NCBI GenBank assembly: GCA_000733355.1
Contig: JNVV01000013.1
Coordinates: forward strand, 531,323-595,322
Length of the DNA stretch: 64,000 nucleotides
Source: Falciphora oryzae
Taxonomy: Eukaryota > Ascomycota > Sordariomycetes > Magnaporthales > Magnaporthaceae
Direction of reading: 5' to 3'
Part shown: positions 23,931 to 34,746 of the stretch, one piece after another
Layout: each line of letters starts with the position of its first letter
Numbering within the stretch: the first letter of the stretch is position 1
The notes under the pieces: model-generated
Told to the model about the DNA's origin: nothing
Database searches by the model: none
What the model saw: the letters and a program-made list of their open reading frames with translations, nothing else
Position numbers and translations under genes: made by a program

Positions 23931-25688
23931 CTAGCGACGGCTTGGGCCGGCCAGTGTTCCAATTTCTACGTTGAAGCCCCAACGGCCTGGGAATAACGGA
24001 CAGGGGGTTAGTATAGAAGCCATAATCTTTTGTTGCCATGGTGGTCCATATGAATCAAGAGCCATCAGATAACTCACCATCAGCCAGGTTTTGGGCCGTG
24101 TCCTCGAGCAGAATCACCCGACGGCGGTTGCAGTACGCCGTCTTGTCCATGATCTCGACCTTGAGAGCCGCGTCGTTGAGCTCCGACACGGGCTTCTCAA
24201 ACATTTCTGACAGGGCCTCGACCGCTAGCTCCAGGTCCTTCTGGTTGTCCTCGAATATCTCGGTCAAGTTGTTACGAGTGAGATAGTAGGCGAAGGCGTA
24301 AGTCCACTTGAGCGTCTGGCGACACGTCTGGAGCGCCTGGGAGGCTGCGTTGAGGTACTGGACCTCGATCCACGACATGCCCGAGGCAGTCTGCAGCTGG
24401 ATCATCTTCTTCTCCGTCTTGGTGTAGATGTCCTTGTCCAGCCGGGCCGACTGCTCGTGGTTTGCGTAACGATTGTAGTAGTGCAAATAGCGTTCTAGGG
24501 ACAATCGGGACTTGGCTTGCGCGTCGCGGGCGTCGGTCCCGCTCTTCTCCTCGTACCGGTTGCAGTTGTACCAGCTCGTGCCGTGCTCGGACCAGACACC
24601 CATGCACATCCAGCAGAACTCGTGCTTGCATTTGCGGCATGTCATGTGGTTGCAGCCGCCGTTCTTCTCAATGGTCGAGTTGCATCGCGGGCACTCCTTG
24701 GTGTTGGCCGAGATCCAGTTGGCCGTCTCCGAGTCGTCCGCACACTTCTTGAGCCACATCTTGACCAGCTCGCAGGGGGCCGGTTGGTGGTCCTTTAGGC
24801 TGCAGCCGAAACAGAAGCGTGTCTTGCATTCGCACACAACCGTGGGAACAACCTTGTGCAGGTCCTTCTTCTTGACGGGGCAGTCGATGGCGTTTTGGCA
24901 GTCGGGCCCGGGACACCACTTGAGCGTCTCCTTGTCTTCAACGTATGTCCTCTGCAGAAGCTCCTTGTACCTCTCAGAGAGATTCGCAGTGACAAGGATG
25001 TCAAGCGACCGGGCGTCTATGATGCGATGGCACCCATCGCTCGGGCACTGTATGCGGGCTGCCTCGCCCTCCTCGCGGATCTTCTGGTTGAGGTAGTGGC
25101 GATAGCAATCGACGCAGTATCTGTGGCCGCACTTGATGGCGAACGAGAGCAGCCCCTCGCCGTCCTCGCAGCAGATGTCGCAACAAAAGCCAGGGATAGC
25201 TTCCAGTTTTGGCGGCCCAGACACGTTGGGGCCCAGGCCGGCAGCCTCGAGAACCTTCTTTGGCCTATCCATGTAGTCTTCCATCAGTCGCTCCTTGTTC
25301 CATCGGAAGTACCGCAGCAGAATGGCAGCATCCTCTTTCCGCATTTCTAGGATCATGTTGACCTCGTCAACCAGATCATCCTGTTGCTTCTGGAGGTTGT
25401 CCGGTGTGTAGACGCTAAATGAAACATCGTAGGCAGCCTTCCTCTTGGGGACTATGTCCTTGGCAAGATCGACGTCCGGGTCGGGGTCGAGGTCGGAATC
25501 GAAGTCTGGAAAGAGACGAGAGGGTGTGAGCGAGAAGATACAGACAGTCATGGAGAGACGATAGGCCAAGATGGCTTGCTCGCGTGCGACGATCACTCAC
25601 CATCGGCACCCGAAAGGTCTTCGTTGTCGCTGAGGACGTCCTCATCGCCGCTAGAGATGTTGGACATGAACTCGTCTTCTGAATCCAT
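23931..25688 (-). CDS. Ariadne-type RBR E3 ubiquitin ligase
   Basis: Three exons, 25688-25601, 25505-24078 and 23986-23931, give 523 residues with consistent phases. The last intron has GTGAGT, a perfect TACTAAC branch and CCCAG; splicing it replaces a premature stop with ADGRWGFNVEIG. The N-terminus is acidic (MDSEDEFMSNISSGDEDVL). RING1 is CCDICCEDGEGLLSFAIKCG with HRYCVDCY. An IBR follows (CECKTRFCFGC), then RING2 CPRCNSTIEKNGGCNHMTC. The Cys of GGCNHM is the catalytic residue that forms the ubiquitin thioester, and it is present. The C-terminal helical Ariadne domain follows (LERYLHYYNRYANHEQSA). It likely acts with UbcH7-type E2s or neddylated cullins, from family knowledge. The frame is open upstream of 25688, but the acidic Met start matches the family. 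Confidence 0.94.
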
Positions 25689-27370
25689 GGTGTTGGGCGT
25701 CGGGGGCGCGGGCTGGGGGGCAGCAGAGCTGAGTATCCTTTTGTTAGGTGCAGCCTCCTTGTTCGTTGCGGAGGATGTCGTCGCCTCAGCGGCCTTCCGC
25801 TTCCTGGTGGTGGGAGGAATCGTGGAGTTCGGGGCGCGGCTCGTCGGTGGAACTGACGAGCACACGAAAAGTATGGGAAGAGGAGAGGGGGTGAAGGGGA
25901 TGAAAAAGAGGGTGGACAGCCAGGAAGACTGGTCGATACAGTGTCTGGCGACTCGCAGCTCGCCGGTCTGACTGTAGGGCCGGGGAGTAGAATCGAGAGA
26001 CGGACGACTAAAGAGGCGGGTGGCACAGAGAAGAGGCGGCAGGCCGAATGACGCCAAGGAGATCGGAAGGGACCGGACCCGAAAGAGTCACGACGATGAC
26101 TTGGGTGGCGGAAGGGAGATGGGGTGAGCGTTAGGGCGGGCAGGGTTGGGCGGGCGGTCGGTCAGGCAGGCAGGCAGCAGGCAGGCTCCGGCGTGGGTCG
26201 GTCGTCGGCTTCAGACAAGTAATCGAGGGGAAAGCCGTCCAGCGCAGTGGTCGTTGCTGGCAGGTCCACCGCGCGCGGAGGTAGGACTTGAAGGGGGGCA
26301 GCCAGGTGGTTTCACGGGCTTGGGCAAAAGTTGGGCAAAAGATCAGGGCATGCACCACAACAAAAGAGCTGTCAGCGTTGAGTTGGGGTTGTTGTCTGCA
26401 AGGCGGTTTCGCAGCCTGATCCCTTCTCGAAGGGGATGGGACGGGCCTGGCCTGTCTGGGGCGTGCGTGCTTGGTGCTTGGAAATGCGGGCGGGCAGCAC
26501 GAACGCACTGGAGCTGAAGGTGCCGGCCGTCGAGGGACATGGGCTGGTGTCAGCGGTTGGTGCGACATGGGCGCACTGACCCAGCGCTATCGAGGAGCGA
26601 AAGGCTAAGCCACTGTTAGTAAGTCGACCAAGTGCTGCGGCGACGCAACCTCGTGCAGCTGGGGCCACCACTGTGTGATTGGCTCATTGGGCCCCCGACG
26701 GGCAGCCATGAGGGGGCTATCACACAAAACCCGTTTCCAGCCCAGTGGCCCGTTATGACGGAAGTGGGTCCCTTCCCGCAAGTCATTCGGCCGCGGCCAG
26801 CCCCGAAAGTGTCGCGCTGTCCGAACGAGAACCCCTCGGCCAGGCACGCGGAAGCCAGCGCTTGCTAAAAGCCAATAGGGTCAGGCTTCCCATTTAGGTG
26901 TGGCGCACCTGACGCCTCACCCGCGGCCCTGTGCAGTCCAAGGTGTGGGAGCTGACCTCGAGGTCTCAAGGCTAGGACATGGGATTGTTCCTTGCTCCGT
27001 TCAGGGTTGCAATCTCGGTCGGATCCGAAACGGTTCTCTCCGATTTCGTTGCTCTTCTTGCATGTTTGGGTTCAAATATCCCTTCTTGCTTGCCTACCCA
27101 AAATACTACCATGGTTGACAAGCGCACGTTCGACAGACCCTAACGCCTAGATAGGTAGTTCTCTGGGCAGGTAGGTCCTCCCTTTTTCCTCAGGCACCTC
27201 TACCTAGTCATACAAGAAACGAAGCTTGGAGTGTGCCCCCACGTGTAACATGGAAAGATAAATAAGACCCCAAGTTGCCTGCATGGTATTATCGTTTGGT
27301 CTGGTCCCGTCACTGTCAAAGTCAGGCCGCATGGAACCGCCATCCTGCACATTCGCCTGGTCTCTGCGTT
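25689..27370. other. Non-coding stretch between RBR ligase and peroxiredoxin
   Basis: Holds the RBR promoter and the peroxiredoxin 3' end. The minus frame continuing upstream of the RBR start (to 26057) reads protein-like near ATTSSATNKEAAPNK, so an alternative upstream start cannot be fully excluded. AGGTAGGT-type motifs occur near 27155-27180. Confidence 0.45.
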
Positions 27371-28168
27371 TTAACCAAGAACCTTGTCCGCCATGGAAAC
27401 TATTGCCGTGGATGAATCTGGGTCAGCGGGAGGAGCTTCCAGAGATACCCAAAGGGGAAATGTACCGTTGGTCCCAGTGCTATCGGGCTCGACGTGCGCC
27501 GATTTGACCTTGCCATCCTCGATAACGAGAGCGTAGCGCTTGCTCCGGGGGCCGCCGAAGATGGCCGTCCCGTCGAAGTCGAGCTCCAGCGCCTTTGTGA
27601 AGGCCGCCTGCGGGTCGCCGAGGAACCGGAACTGCAGAGTTCGGAGACGTCTTAGCCCGGCGCCGCCCTTTTGCATCTCCCCAAAAAGCGTGTGGATTTC
27701 GAAGGACCCTTGGAACTTACCCCGGTCTGGCCGGCAGGGTCCATCTGCTGGGCCCAAGCCTTCATACTGCGACGCCACACAAGATGTTGAGTTAGTGAAC
27801 AAACGCCAGCACAGCCCTCCATGAGACCGGGAAGCCAGGCGGAAAGCAGCTTACACAAAGGCATCATTGACCGATACCACGAAGACCTGGCCAGCATCCT
27901 TGATCTTGGGGTGGTTAAAGTACGAGGGAATGTGGCTGCTGGAGCAGCCAGGCGAAAAGGCGGCGGGGACTCCAATGATGATGCCGTCTTTGAGGGAGAA
28001 CTCGGAGGCCAGGTTGACTTTGTTTCCGGGAGAGTCCTCGACAAGCACACCAAGGTCCGGCACGGCCTCGCCGACCTTGACGAAGGCAGGGCGCGTGGTG
28101 TGGAACCCACGGACCGACCGGGCGGCCATCGCCATCGCTGGCTTGAAAGCCCTCATTCTGAACGCCAT
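27371..28168 (-). CDS. Prx5-type peroxiredoxin, probably mitochondrial
   Basis: Four exons, 28168-27855, 27766-27721 (46 bases), 27631-27466 and 27399-27371, give 184 residues with agreeing phases. The N-terminus ARSVRGFHTTRPAF resembles a cleavable mitochondrial presequence. The active-site block is GVPAAFSPGCSSSHIPSY, with peroxidatic Cys at about residue 75. Later family blocks are FRFLGDPQAAFTKALELDFD and GGPRSKRYALVIEDG. Prx5 enzymes reduce peroxides using thioredoxin or glutathione. The spliced protein has only this one Cys, so no resolving Cys is present within the chain and it would be a 1-Cys enzyme. An in-frame GTG further upstream is a less likely start. Confidence 0.93.
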
Positions 28169-28719
28169 GTTCCTGTCCTGTGGTTTAGTCACTGCGCTGG
28201 CCGTGGAAGCAGATTGGTTCCTTTAGCTGTTGGTTGCGTCGTGGATTGGCCGAGATGTCTTGATGGATCCTGGTCGATGGTGATTCTTCGGTGACATCAC
28301 AGCCGACACCCCAATACCAGCCACATAGCACTGTGTTTTTGGGCCGTTTCCCCACTGTCCCCTTCACGGCCAGCTGCTTCAGCTCAACACCAGTCACCGT
28401 GCGCACACCAATTGCGAGTTATCCAGGCTCAGTAGCCCCGTCGCGTGCCACCACACTGCCACATCACACCTGCTCTTCAGGGCTTCGGGCCGCTAGGCAT
28501 GGAAGGTCTCAATGCAATTACATGTGTTTCCTCCGATTGCCAAGCCTGGCTGTGATTGAATCCCTGGAAGCTTGATCCGACCCCTAACTATTGTACCCCC
28601 ACGACACATCCATACTCTAGAGGACGTACCTACAGGTGCCCCTAGCACGGCACACAAGGAGGGAGCCAAGTCGCCCACTTCCGGTTTGCTCAATTAGCTG
28701 GAGCGGTATGCACTGCCAG
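28169..28719. other. Spacer between peroxiredoxin and metalloprotease pseudogene
   Basis: 551 bases with the peroxiredoxin promoter. No coding frame is supported. Confidence 0.45.
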
Positions 28720-30483
28720 TCAGGAAACGCTAGCGGACTCAAAGACGCTGTTGGACCAAGTCCCCGCGCGGATCCAAAATCTGTTGCCATCACCGAGTTT
28801 CTCAACCTCAGCATGGAGTCGGATATTATCCTTCGCGGCAAACTTGAAGGACGTAATCCCGCCGTACACTCGATAGTCGGTCGCGACACAGCCTTGATCC
28901 TTCTTCTCCTCGGAAATGTCGATCAGCTTCTCGAATCCTCGCGGTTTAAACCGGCCAGTATCCGACCTCCAGTTTTTCGACTTTCTGTACATAGGTAGAT
29001 CGGAAAGGTCAGTTGATAGGGTTCCGAATCGCAATGGCTGCATGAGGGGGAGTCAAAGAAACACCTACGCCTTCTGGAATTCTTCTACGCCGCTAATGAT
29101 GCCGACACTGGTTTTGGAGTGCGCTATCTATGATACCATGGCTCGGTACAGCACGGCACCTTTATCGTGCTCGACGCGCAGCTTGAAGCCTTTGGTGGTC
29201 ACTTCACGGACGGAAAGGCGAACGTTCCAGCTTGATACTTTGCCATCAAGAGACGGATTCTTGTTGTGGTCGCCGAGGTGCACCCCGTGGAGCCAGAGGA
29301 TCACTCCCGGCGGCGAATCGGTATACGGGCGGTCAAAGTCAATCGGGAAGTCCTGCTCCTTCTCCATAGTGGATCGGTCCGATACCATGGACAGAGTGTC
29401 CAGCGTCCCAGTTCTGTACACCGACGCTTCTGGATCATCACTTTTGAACCATGTGGCCCCCGCGGAGTACAGGCCCGAATTTCCCCAGGTTTTCGTCTCG
29501 GCGGCAAAGCCGCTCGTGGTAGTGTTGCTCTGAGGTGCTGCCGCCTCGACACGGAGATCGCCGTTGCCAGGGAGATCAATCTCAACAAGGCCGACAGCGA
29601 TGGCGGGCGTCCTCCGGGCATCCGTGGCGAACCGCACCCGCGCCGAGTCTTTCCGGTCCCCGCGGTCCAATGGACTGAATTCCCAGCTGTGAAAAACCCC
29701 GGCGCCCTCGCCGATAGTGGGAGACCGATACTGCAAGCGAATAAATTCTTTGTCGACCTCAGAAAGCTTGCAGTTCACCCTTTTCGTGATTCAGAGGTCC
29801 TTTCCGTTAGCACTTAGGTGGGCGTCGGTGGGGTGTATCATGACAGATCTCGTATCGAAGGCGGAACTTATGGCTTCGTCATTGCGGAAGCGGCGAAGCA
29901 CCTGCTCGTCGACTCTTGACTTGCTCCACGTAGAGGAGTACGCGTAGACTTTCTGTTTGACCCACTCGACAGGGGACTCGGGGCTGGAGAGCTCGTGGAC
30001 GCACCCCAAGACGTGACCGAACTCGTGGAGGACCTGGTAGTGAAAGCCCTCGTCTCTTTTCACCAGAGAGGGCTGCATCGTTGGCTTGTCCGAGGGTACG
30101 CGTTCGCATTATGTCCCTAGCGACGTCCATGCTTCGTCGGAAAAGCTGAACATCACCCGGACCAACGCGTCAGTGGCATTGCCGAACACGAAGCGTATAT
30201 TGGCAGCGTCCTCCCATTCTCGGACGTATTTTCGAACGAGCTCTTCAGCAGTTTCGGCTTTCGTCTCCGAAATGCCTTCCTTCTCATTCTTGAGGAAGCA
30301 GACCGTTATCGACTGCCCGGGGTTCCAAAAAAAAACGGTATGCTTGAGAGCTAGGAACCCTCGGTGGGTGGCGGGTTGACCGACCTCCAGCTACCCGTCT
30401 CCGGCTCTTGTCGAGTCGTAGTTGTCTTGGGAGTCAAGCATGCCGCAAGACCATAATCCGGTTGGAAGTTCGTTTACGGCCAT
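28720..30483 (-). pseudogene. Decayed secreted-type zinc metalloprotease with H-type lectin repeats
   Basis: One minus-strand frame runs from an ATG at 30483 to about 28720 and keeps its register, but has stops TAG (30391-30393), TAA (30109-30111), TGA (29791-29793) and TAG (29128-29130), and more between 29128 and 29045. The protease part shows VFFWNPGQSITVCFLKN and the astacin-like zinc motif HEFGHVLGCVHE (codons at 29992-30027), then DTRSVMIHPTDAH. Downstream are two H-type lectin-like repeats (GVFHSWEFSPLDRG to NSGLYSAGATWF; DFPIDFDRPYTDSPPGVILW to KGAVLYRAMVS) and a poorer third. No signal peptide is visible at the ATG used. Point stops with an intact frame suggest recent loss by substitution rather than indels. 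Unmodelled introns could remove some stops but not plausibly all. Confidence 0.75.
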
Positions 30484-31666
30484 GCTGTGTGTGTGTGTGT
30501 AGAAGCAAAGACGGAGGTGGAGGGCCGATCGAAGCGGCTCGATTACACGTAAGGAGATCAACAGTGCTTAGAGGAAAGAGGAGGTTTTTGTACCTGGACA
30601 AGCTACCGCAAGTGCCTCGACTCTTTTCAACAACACATGGTGCTCTCGCGTAGACAAAGCAACAAACCTGGGAACGGAGCGACGGGTTAGATCTAACTCA
30701 AACCGCCATGTCCCGCATGAAAGATCACGACGTTTAGCGCGGCTAGAGGGAAACAAATTGAGAGATACGGAGCATACAGCTAGGATTGCCGAGAGGAACT
30801 ACCGAGACACCAGTGAGGATATTGATTGTAGATAATGCCGTGCAGCACCTCGGGTTACGGCAGGCATATCACGGGACTGGTTAAAAAGATGTGATTGAAT
30901 GAGGAAAATGGCCCCAAGCACCCACAGCCCTTCCTGCCCAGCTTTTTGACGCAATACGTCTAACCTAACGGTATGGAACTTTCCGCGGCCAATCTCGAGC
31001 TGCAAAATCTTGAAGTGACCAACGTTGGCATGAGCGCATTTAGCGAGGTCAAATGCTGCGCGTATCACATCAGAAAGACACTGCTGTCCTCAAACTTTCA
31101 GGTATGTCCGCAAGTATATGTACTTAGGTAGGTACACCTATGTAGCTACGTCCTGTAGGAGCCAGTGATGTGTGGTGAATGCAGCGTCGTTCTCTATTCC
31201 GGACATGTTCATGGTACACGTAGCTACCATCTTTTCCGAAGCCGATGCAGTAGTCACGCGAACGTAAACGATACATCCAGTACGAGGAATATCAGGCACA
31301 GGGTGTTGAGGCCTAACGAGGGTGAGGCGAACAAGTAGTGTGGCCAATCGGTAGAGTATCAAGTCCGATGAGGCGCAAACTCAACTTGCTGGATCGGGCT
31401 ATACGGGGTCCGTATAACATGGGTCATCTTCCATGGACCCCTGGGGATGTTCTGGTTCCTCAAGCATCCATGATCATTTTTAAATCTCAACAAATTATGT
31501 CCCATGTCGAGCAACTGGGTTGTTTATTCCAAGGCCTTCACTATTACACCCTCGTGTGCACTTGATATCCTGCGAGTTGCTAGTTTCCACACGCTCCTAG
31601 CCTCTCCCATCTTGCTTAGCCCTCACCTAGCCCTGACCCAAACACCTGGCCAAATCATTGAAAGCC
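30484..31666. other. Accessory non-coding stretch
   Basis: A short GT dinucleotide run is at about 30487-30500 and AGGTAGGT-type motifs lie at 31125-31140. No coding frame is supported. Confidence 0.45.
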
Positions 31667-32296
31667 ATGGCGTCACCAGCGGTCATCCCGTGGGTCTTTG
31701 AGGACAAGGAGAGTAAATACAGCACCTGGGATTGGGATTCCAAGATGTTGAAAGGCCCCTGAGACTTACAAGCGGTGTTTCGTCCGAACCCTGACGCACG
31801 TCAAGGGCCTCCGCTCAACTGTGCTGCACGAGTATCTCCAGGTCATTGTCGAGCGAGCTGGCACGGAGAAGCCAGTCCGCACCCGGCTCATCGCCGAACG
31901 CCGGGACACCGGCGACTTGGTGATCGCCGGAAGGTCGTCCCGGGCCGCCTCGCGGGGCTCGGGCGGCCTCCTCAGCAACCCCGTCGGAGGCAGCAGCAGC
32001 AGCGGGGCCAAGCAAGGCAGTCTCCCGCTGTCTTTGTATTCGCTCAGGTTTGCCTCGGGCAAGTTCCCCGTGGCTGACCTCGCGGGAATCTTGCAAGAGA
32101 CGACCAAAATAGGCGGGAAGTATAACCTCTTGATCGGCAGGCACTGCGTCTGGTTCGCCACTACCGTTTACGGGACCCCCCAAATGCAGCATCTCATGCG
32201 ATGAGGAAAAGATCTGGCCCTGGGCTAAGTACCGCTACTACGCTTTCATCACGCCGTGGGTCAAGTCTGACATGGTGGTAAGCTGTGGGAGGTGAA
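31667..32296 (+). pseudogene. Frameshifted fungal-specific protein of unknown function
   Basis: The reading starts at an ATG at 31667 (MASPAVIPWVFEDKESKYST). It must shift by one base at a CCCC run near 31757 to continue as ETYKRCFVRTLTHVKGLRS and KPVRTRLIAERRDTGDLVIA. It must shift again near 32165-32175, at a CCCCCC run, to reach CDEEKIWPWAKYRYYAFITP. A Ser/Gly-rich linker sits in the middle. I believe similar fungal hypothetical proteins share the VRTLTHVKG and RTRLIAER blocks and a CxW(Y/F)A core, but this is from memory. Two single-base shifts at C runs fit either slippage decay or sequencing error. No function can be given. Confidence 0.5.
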
Positions 32297-32346
32297 TGCA
32301 GGCAACACAGCCTGGAACGAGTGTTGTGTTGTGGACTACTCTAGAA

Positions 32347-32365
32347 GCCTGTGCAGGGCACAGGC
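32347..32365. repeat. Small perfect hairpin
   Basis: GCCTGTGC and GCACAGGC flank a three-base AGG loop. It sits 20 bases before a second, longer palindrome. Confidence 0.75.
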
Positions 32366-32384
32366 CCGGGAGCTAAATGGCCCT

Positions 32385-32416
32385 GGTAGGGCCCGTGCAC
32401 ATGGCACGGGCCTACC
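32385..32416. repeat. Near-perfect 32-base palindrome
   Basis: The half GGTAGGGCCCGTGC faces GGCACGGGCCTACC, with one extra G in the left arm. It may be part of a mobile-element end or the 3' structure of the neighbouring decayed gene. Its function is unknown. Confidence 0.7.
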
Positions 32417-32539
32417 TCCGACATAAGCAATACACCCCTATACATCCCTGTTACCTTGCTTAGCAGCAAGTGCTTTCGAGCGCCTACTGTTGCTGGCGGG
32501 TGGATTTTTTAACAAGAAATCGTTTAGAATTCGGCCCAA

Positions 32540-32970
32540 GACTTCGGACAACAGATACAGCAGCACACGCTCTACGCGCCTGGAGACCCAGACAAGCTCG
32601 CGGTATGGCTGCGGGCGGTCTATGAGGGTGCGGTCCGCGGGGATGCTTACGATGAGGACGATGCGGAGCGACGCATCGAAGTATACCAACGAACACAAAA
32701 TAAATTATTATGTGGCTCGGTTCCCTCTGGCCATTCCTTGGGAGCATGTGGATACCCTCATCTCTGGTGACCTTGCCAGCGACGCCCAGGAGGCAGCCTT
32801 GTCAGGACCCAGCCAGAAGAGCGACGCCAAACTCGCTAAGGGACAAATCGACAATGCCATCGAAGAAGCGTGTAACATCATTCTGCAAGACAAGCAACGT
32901 GGCCACTACCTTGAACGATTCAACAACGCTACTTTGCGAGCAGACGTAAAGGTAAGCTTACATGCCTAGG
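32540..32970 (+). pseudogene. Coding-like remnant with frame switch
   Basis: Between 32545 and 32705 the third plus frame reads YAPGDPDKLAVWLRAVYEG and DAYDEDDAERRIEVYQRTQN with good codon bias. From about 32705 another frame reads YYVARFPLAIPWEHVDTLIS and NAIEEACNIILQDKQRGHYL, ending before a possible donor (AAG|GTAAGC) near 32952. Neither matches a family I know. It may be a continuation of the frameshifted gene at 31667 or a separate relic. Confidence 0.3.
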
Positions 32971-33071
32971 TACCTACCTGCCTGCCTCTGCGGGAGCACT
33001 CCAGAGTTTCTTTGGTATTAATCGACGAAAATTCCGTGTCTAGCGGTCGCAGTTAAACGGAAGCGGTATGG

Positions 33072-33320
33072 TGTCGCAAAGGATCGGGGGGTCCCCCGGC
33101 CGTGCCGGCCGGGGTCTGCATCACCACCCTCGTCGGCGTCGCGGGTGCTCAATAAGCGGCTATAGAGCACCCGGCGACGCCGAGAGGGGCTCTCCACTCC
33201 TACTGCGCACTCATGTATAAAGACCCCGAGGGTCGTAGACCCTCGGGCGCTTTCCTATTAGTTCCTTAGAGGTAGAAATAAAGCAAAACGGCCTACTGCA
33301 TGCACCTCTACTTTGCAACA
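33072..33320. mobile_element. Solo LTR of an LTR retrotransposon (249 bp)
   Basis: The ends are TGTCGCAAAG and CTTTGCAACA, inverted copies matching at 9 of 10 bases with the canonical TG...CA termini. The flanks are TATGG (33067-33071) and CATGG (33321-33325), a five-base target duplication with one change. Inside are a TATA box (TATAA at 33216), an AATAAA at 33277, and three hairpins: 33094-33114, 33135-33181 and 33225-33247 (CCCGAGGGTC/GACCCTCGGG). No internal retroelement genes are in the window, so this is a recombined single LTR. The family is not identified. Confidence 0.8.
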
Positions 33321-34085
33321 CATGGAGATACCCAGAACCCCTGAGGCGACCCATCCATTCATCCTAACTCAGGAGCGGGTGAAGGATATGGAAGAAGCCC
33401 GGCAGATTATGATCGGGTGTGTTCTGGACGGGCTCAGCAACTCCGGATGAAACAAATGGGAGCCGCAAGCGGCCAGATGTACGTAGTCTTAGTGTGCTGA
33501 ACCTGGGTTATAGACGGCCTGGGTGCCTAATTACAGCCTGAGAATCAAGGCTGCCTGCCTACCTCTAGGTACCTGGTAGGTACATACTTAAATGGCTCTT
33601 AACTGTGGTGCGGGGGCTGCTGCCAGCTTCGAAGGTGGCCGAGAAGCCGGTTTCGTGTAAAGAACCCCTTGCGACTATCTCGGCTTGAAGTGGATCCTTT
33701 CGGTTGGGCACCAAGCTACCATTCTACGAATTCAAAACCCACGCCTCGCTTCCAAGTTGAATAGATGGTTCAAATTCACGTGTGACATTGCCTTCGACTA
33801 CGACCTAACCGGCGACCGCGAAAACAAATGAACCACTTAGAACTTGCACGGTCCCGAAACCTAGCACCCTCCTTCTACCCGAGGTTGAACCGCAGGCGTT
33901 TTCAAGCTCGACGATGCGTATGCTCATGCAAGAGCTGATGAACCGGCTGGTCAATATCAGCTGCGGACAGGATCTACTACTGGCTGCCTTGTTTTTTCCA
34001 ACGAGAATACCTTCGAATTGGAAATATCAGTGGGTGGGCGGCATCGAACTCTTATTGGAGCGGTTGGAATTCGCTCCAGGACTCA
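33321..34085. other. Island spacer between LTR and first MITE
   Basis: A short open frame from 33322 (about 42 codons, starting MEIPRTPEATHPF) has no recognised match. AGGTACCTGGTAGGTAC-type motifs occur near 33565. Nothing else is supported. Confidence 0.4.
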
Positions 34086-34336
34086 GGGGCTGTTTGCCAC
34101 TAACGGTTTTTTGATAAACTGATTTTTTACTTAACTTTTAAACGAAATAAATTAAGGTTAAAAGCCGGGCGACAAATAAAAATTAACTGGGGTACTTTTT
34201 TTTTTATTATCAAAATTGGGTGCTTTCAGTAAATCCCTATTTAATGCAAAGCCTTTGGTTTTGATAAAAAGAAATTAGCAACAAACCAGTTTATTAAAAA
34301 AAAAAAAAAAAAAAAACGTTAGTGACAAACAGCCCC
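34086..34336. mobile_element. MITE-like element, 251 bp, PIF/Harbinger-like ends
   Basis: The terminal inverted repeat begins GGGGCTGTTTGCCACTAACG at the left and GGGGCTGTTTGTCACTAACG (reverse complement) at the right, 19 of 20 identical. Further inside, GATAAACTG and AATAAACTG also mirror each other. The flanks are TCA and TTA, close to the TWA target of PIF/Harbinger elements. The interior is AT-rich with T and A tracts and no coding frame. Confidence 0.75.
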
Positions 34337-34746
34337 TTAGGCGTTCGAGATTCAATTTTGCGCCAGTTGGGCGCCTTGTGCCATCCACTAAAAGAGAAGT
34401 CGACCCGGTTGGGATTGGATATGTCGGCAAATGCAGTAACCTACATGGCATCGTGCGCCAGGGCAGAACGACTGGTTAAATCAAGTAAGCGGCACTTGAC
34501 GACGGCGATGGGTTTGGGCTCATGTTCCGCAGCTGTATAGGTAGTTCAAGCCAACATGTACAGCATTAGGATGGGCAAGGGTGAGATTGGGACAAGGCTT
34601 TCATTTTAGGATATAAAGAGTGCCGAACCCTTCGCGGGTAGTGGGGGTAGGGATGCTTCTCAAACCTCCAAGCCTTCCCTGACTTTCATACTTTAGCATC
34701 ATCTCGACAACTGCCCCGCCTGGTAACTCGGAATGAAGTTGAATTA
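34337..34746. other. Spacer between the two MITE-like elements
   Basis: 410 bases, no supported gene. The 72-codon frame at 34322-34540 starts inside the MITE and is not credible. Confidence 0.45.

Noticed and set aside
31335..31400. tRNA A-box-like TGGCCAATCGGTAGAG
   Set aside because: No B box follows at a usable distance and no cloverleaf forms.
33322..33450. 42-codon frame right after the solo LTR
   Set aside because: Too short, no match, and it begins at the target duplication of the LTR.
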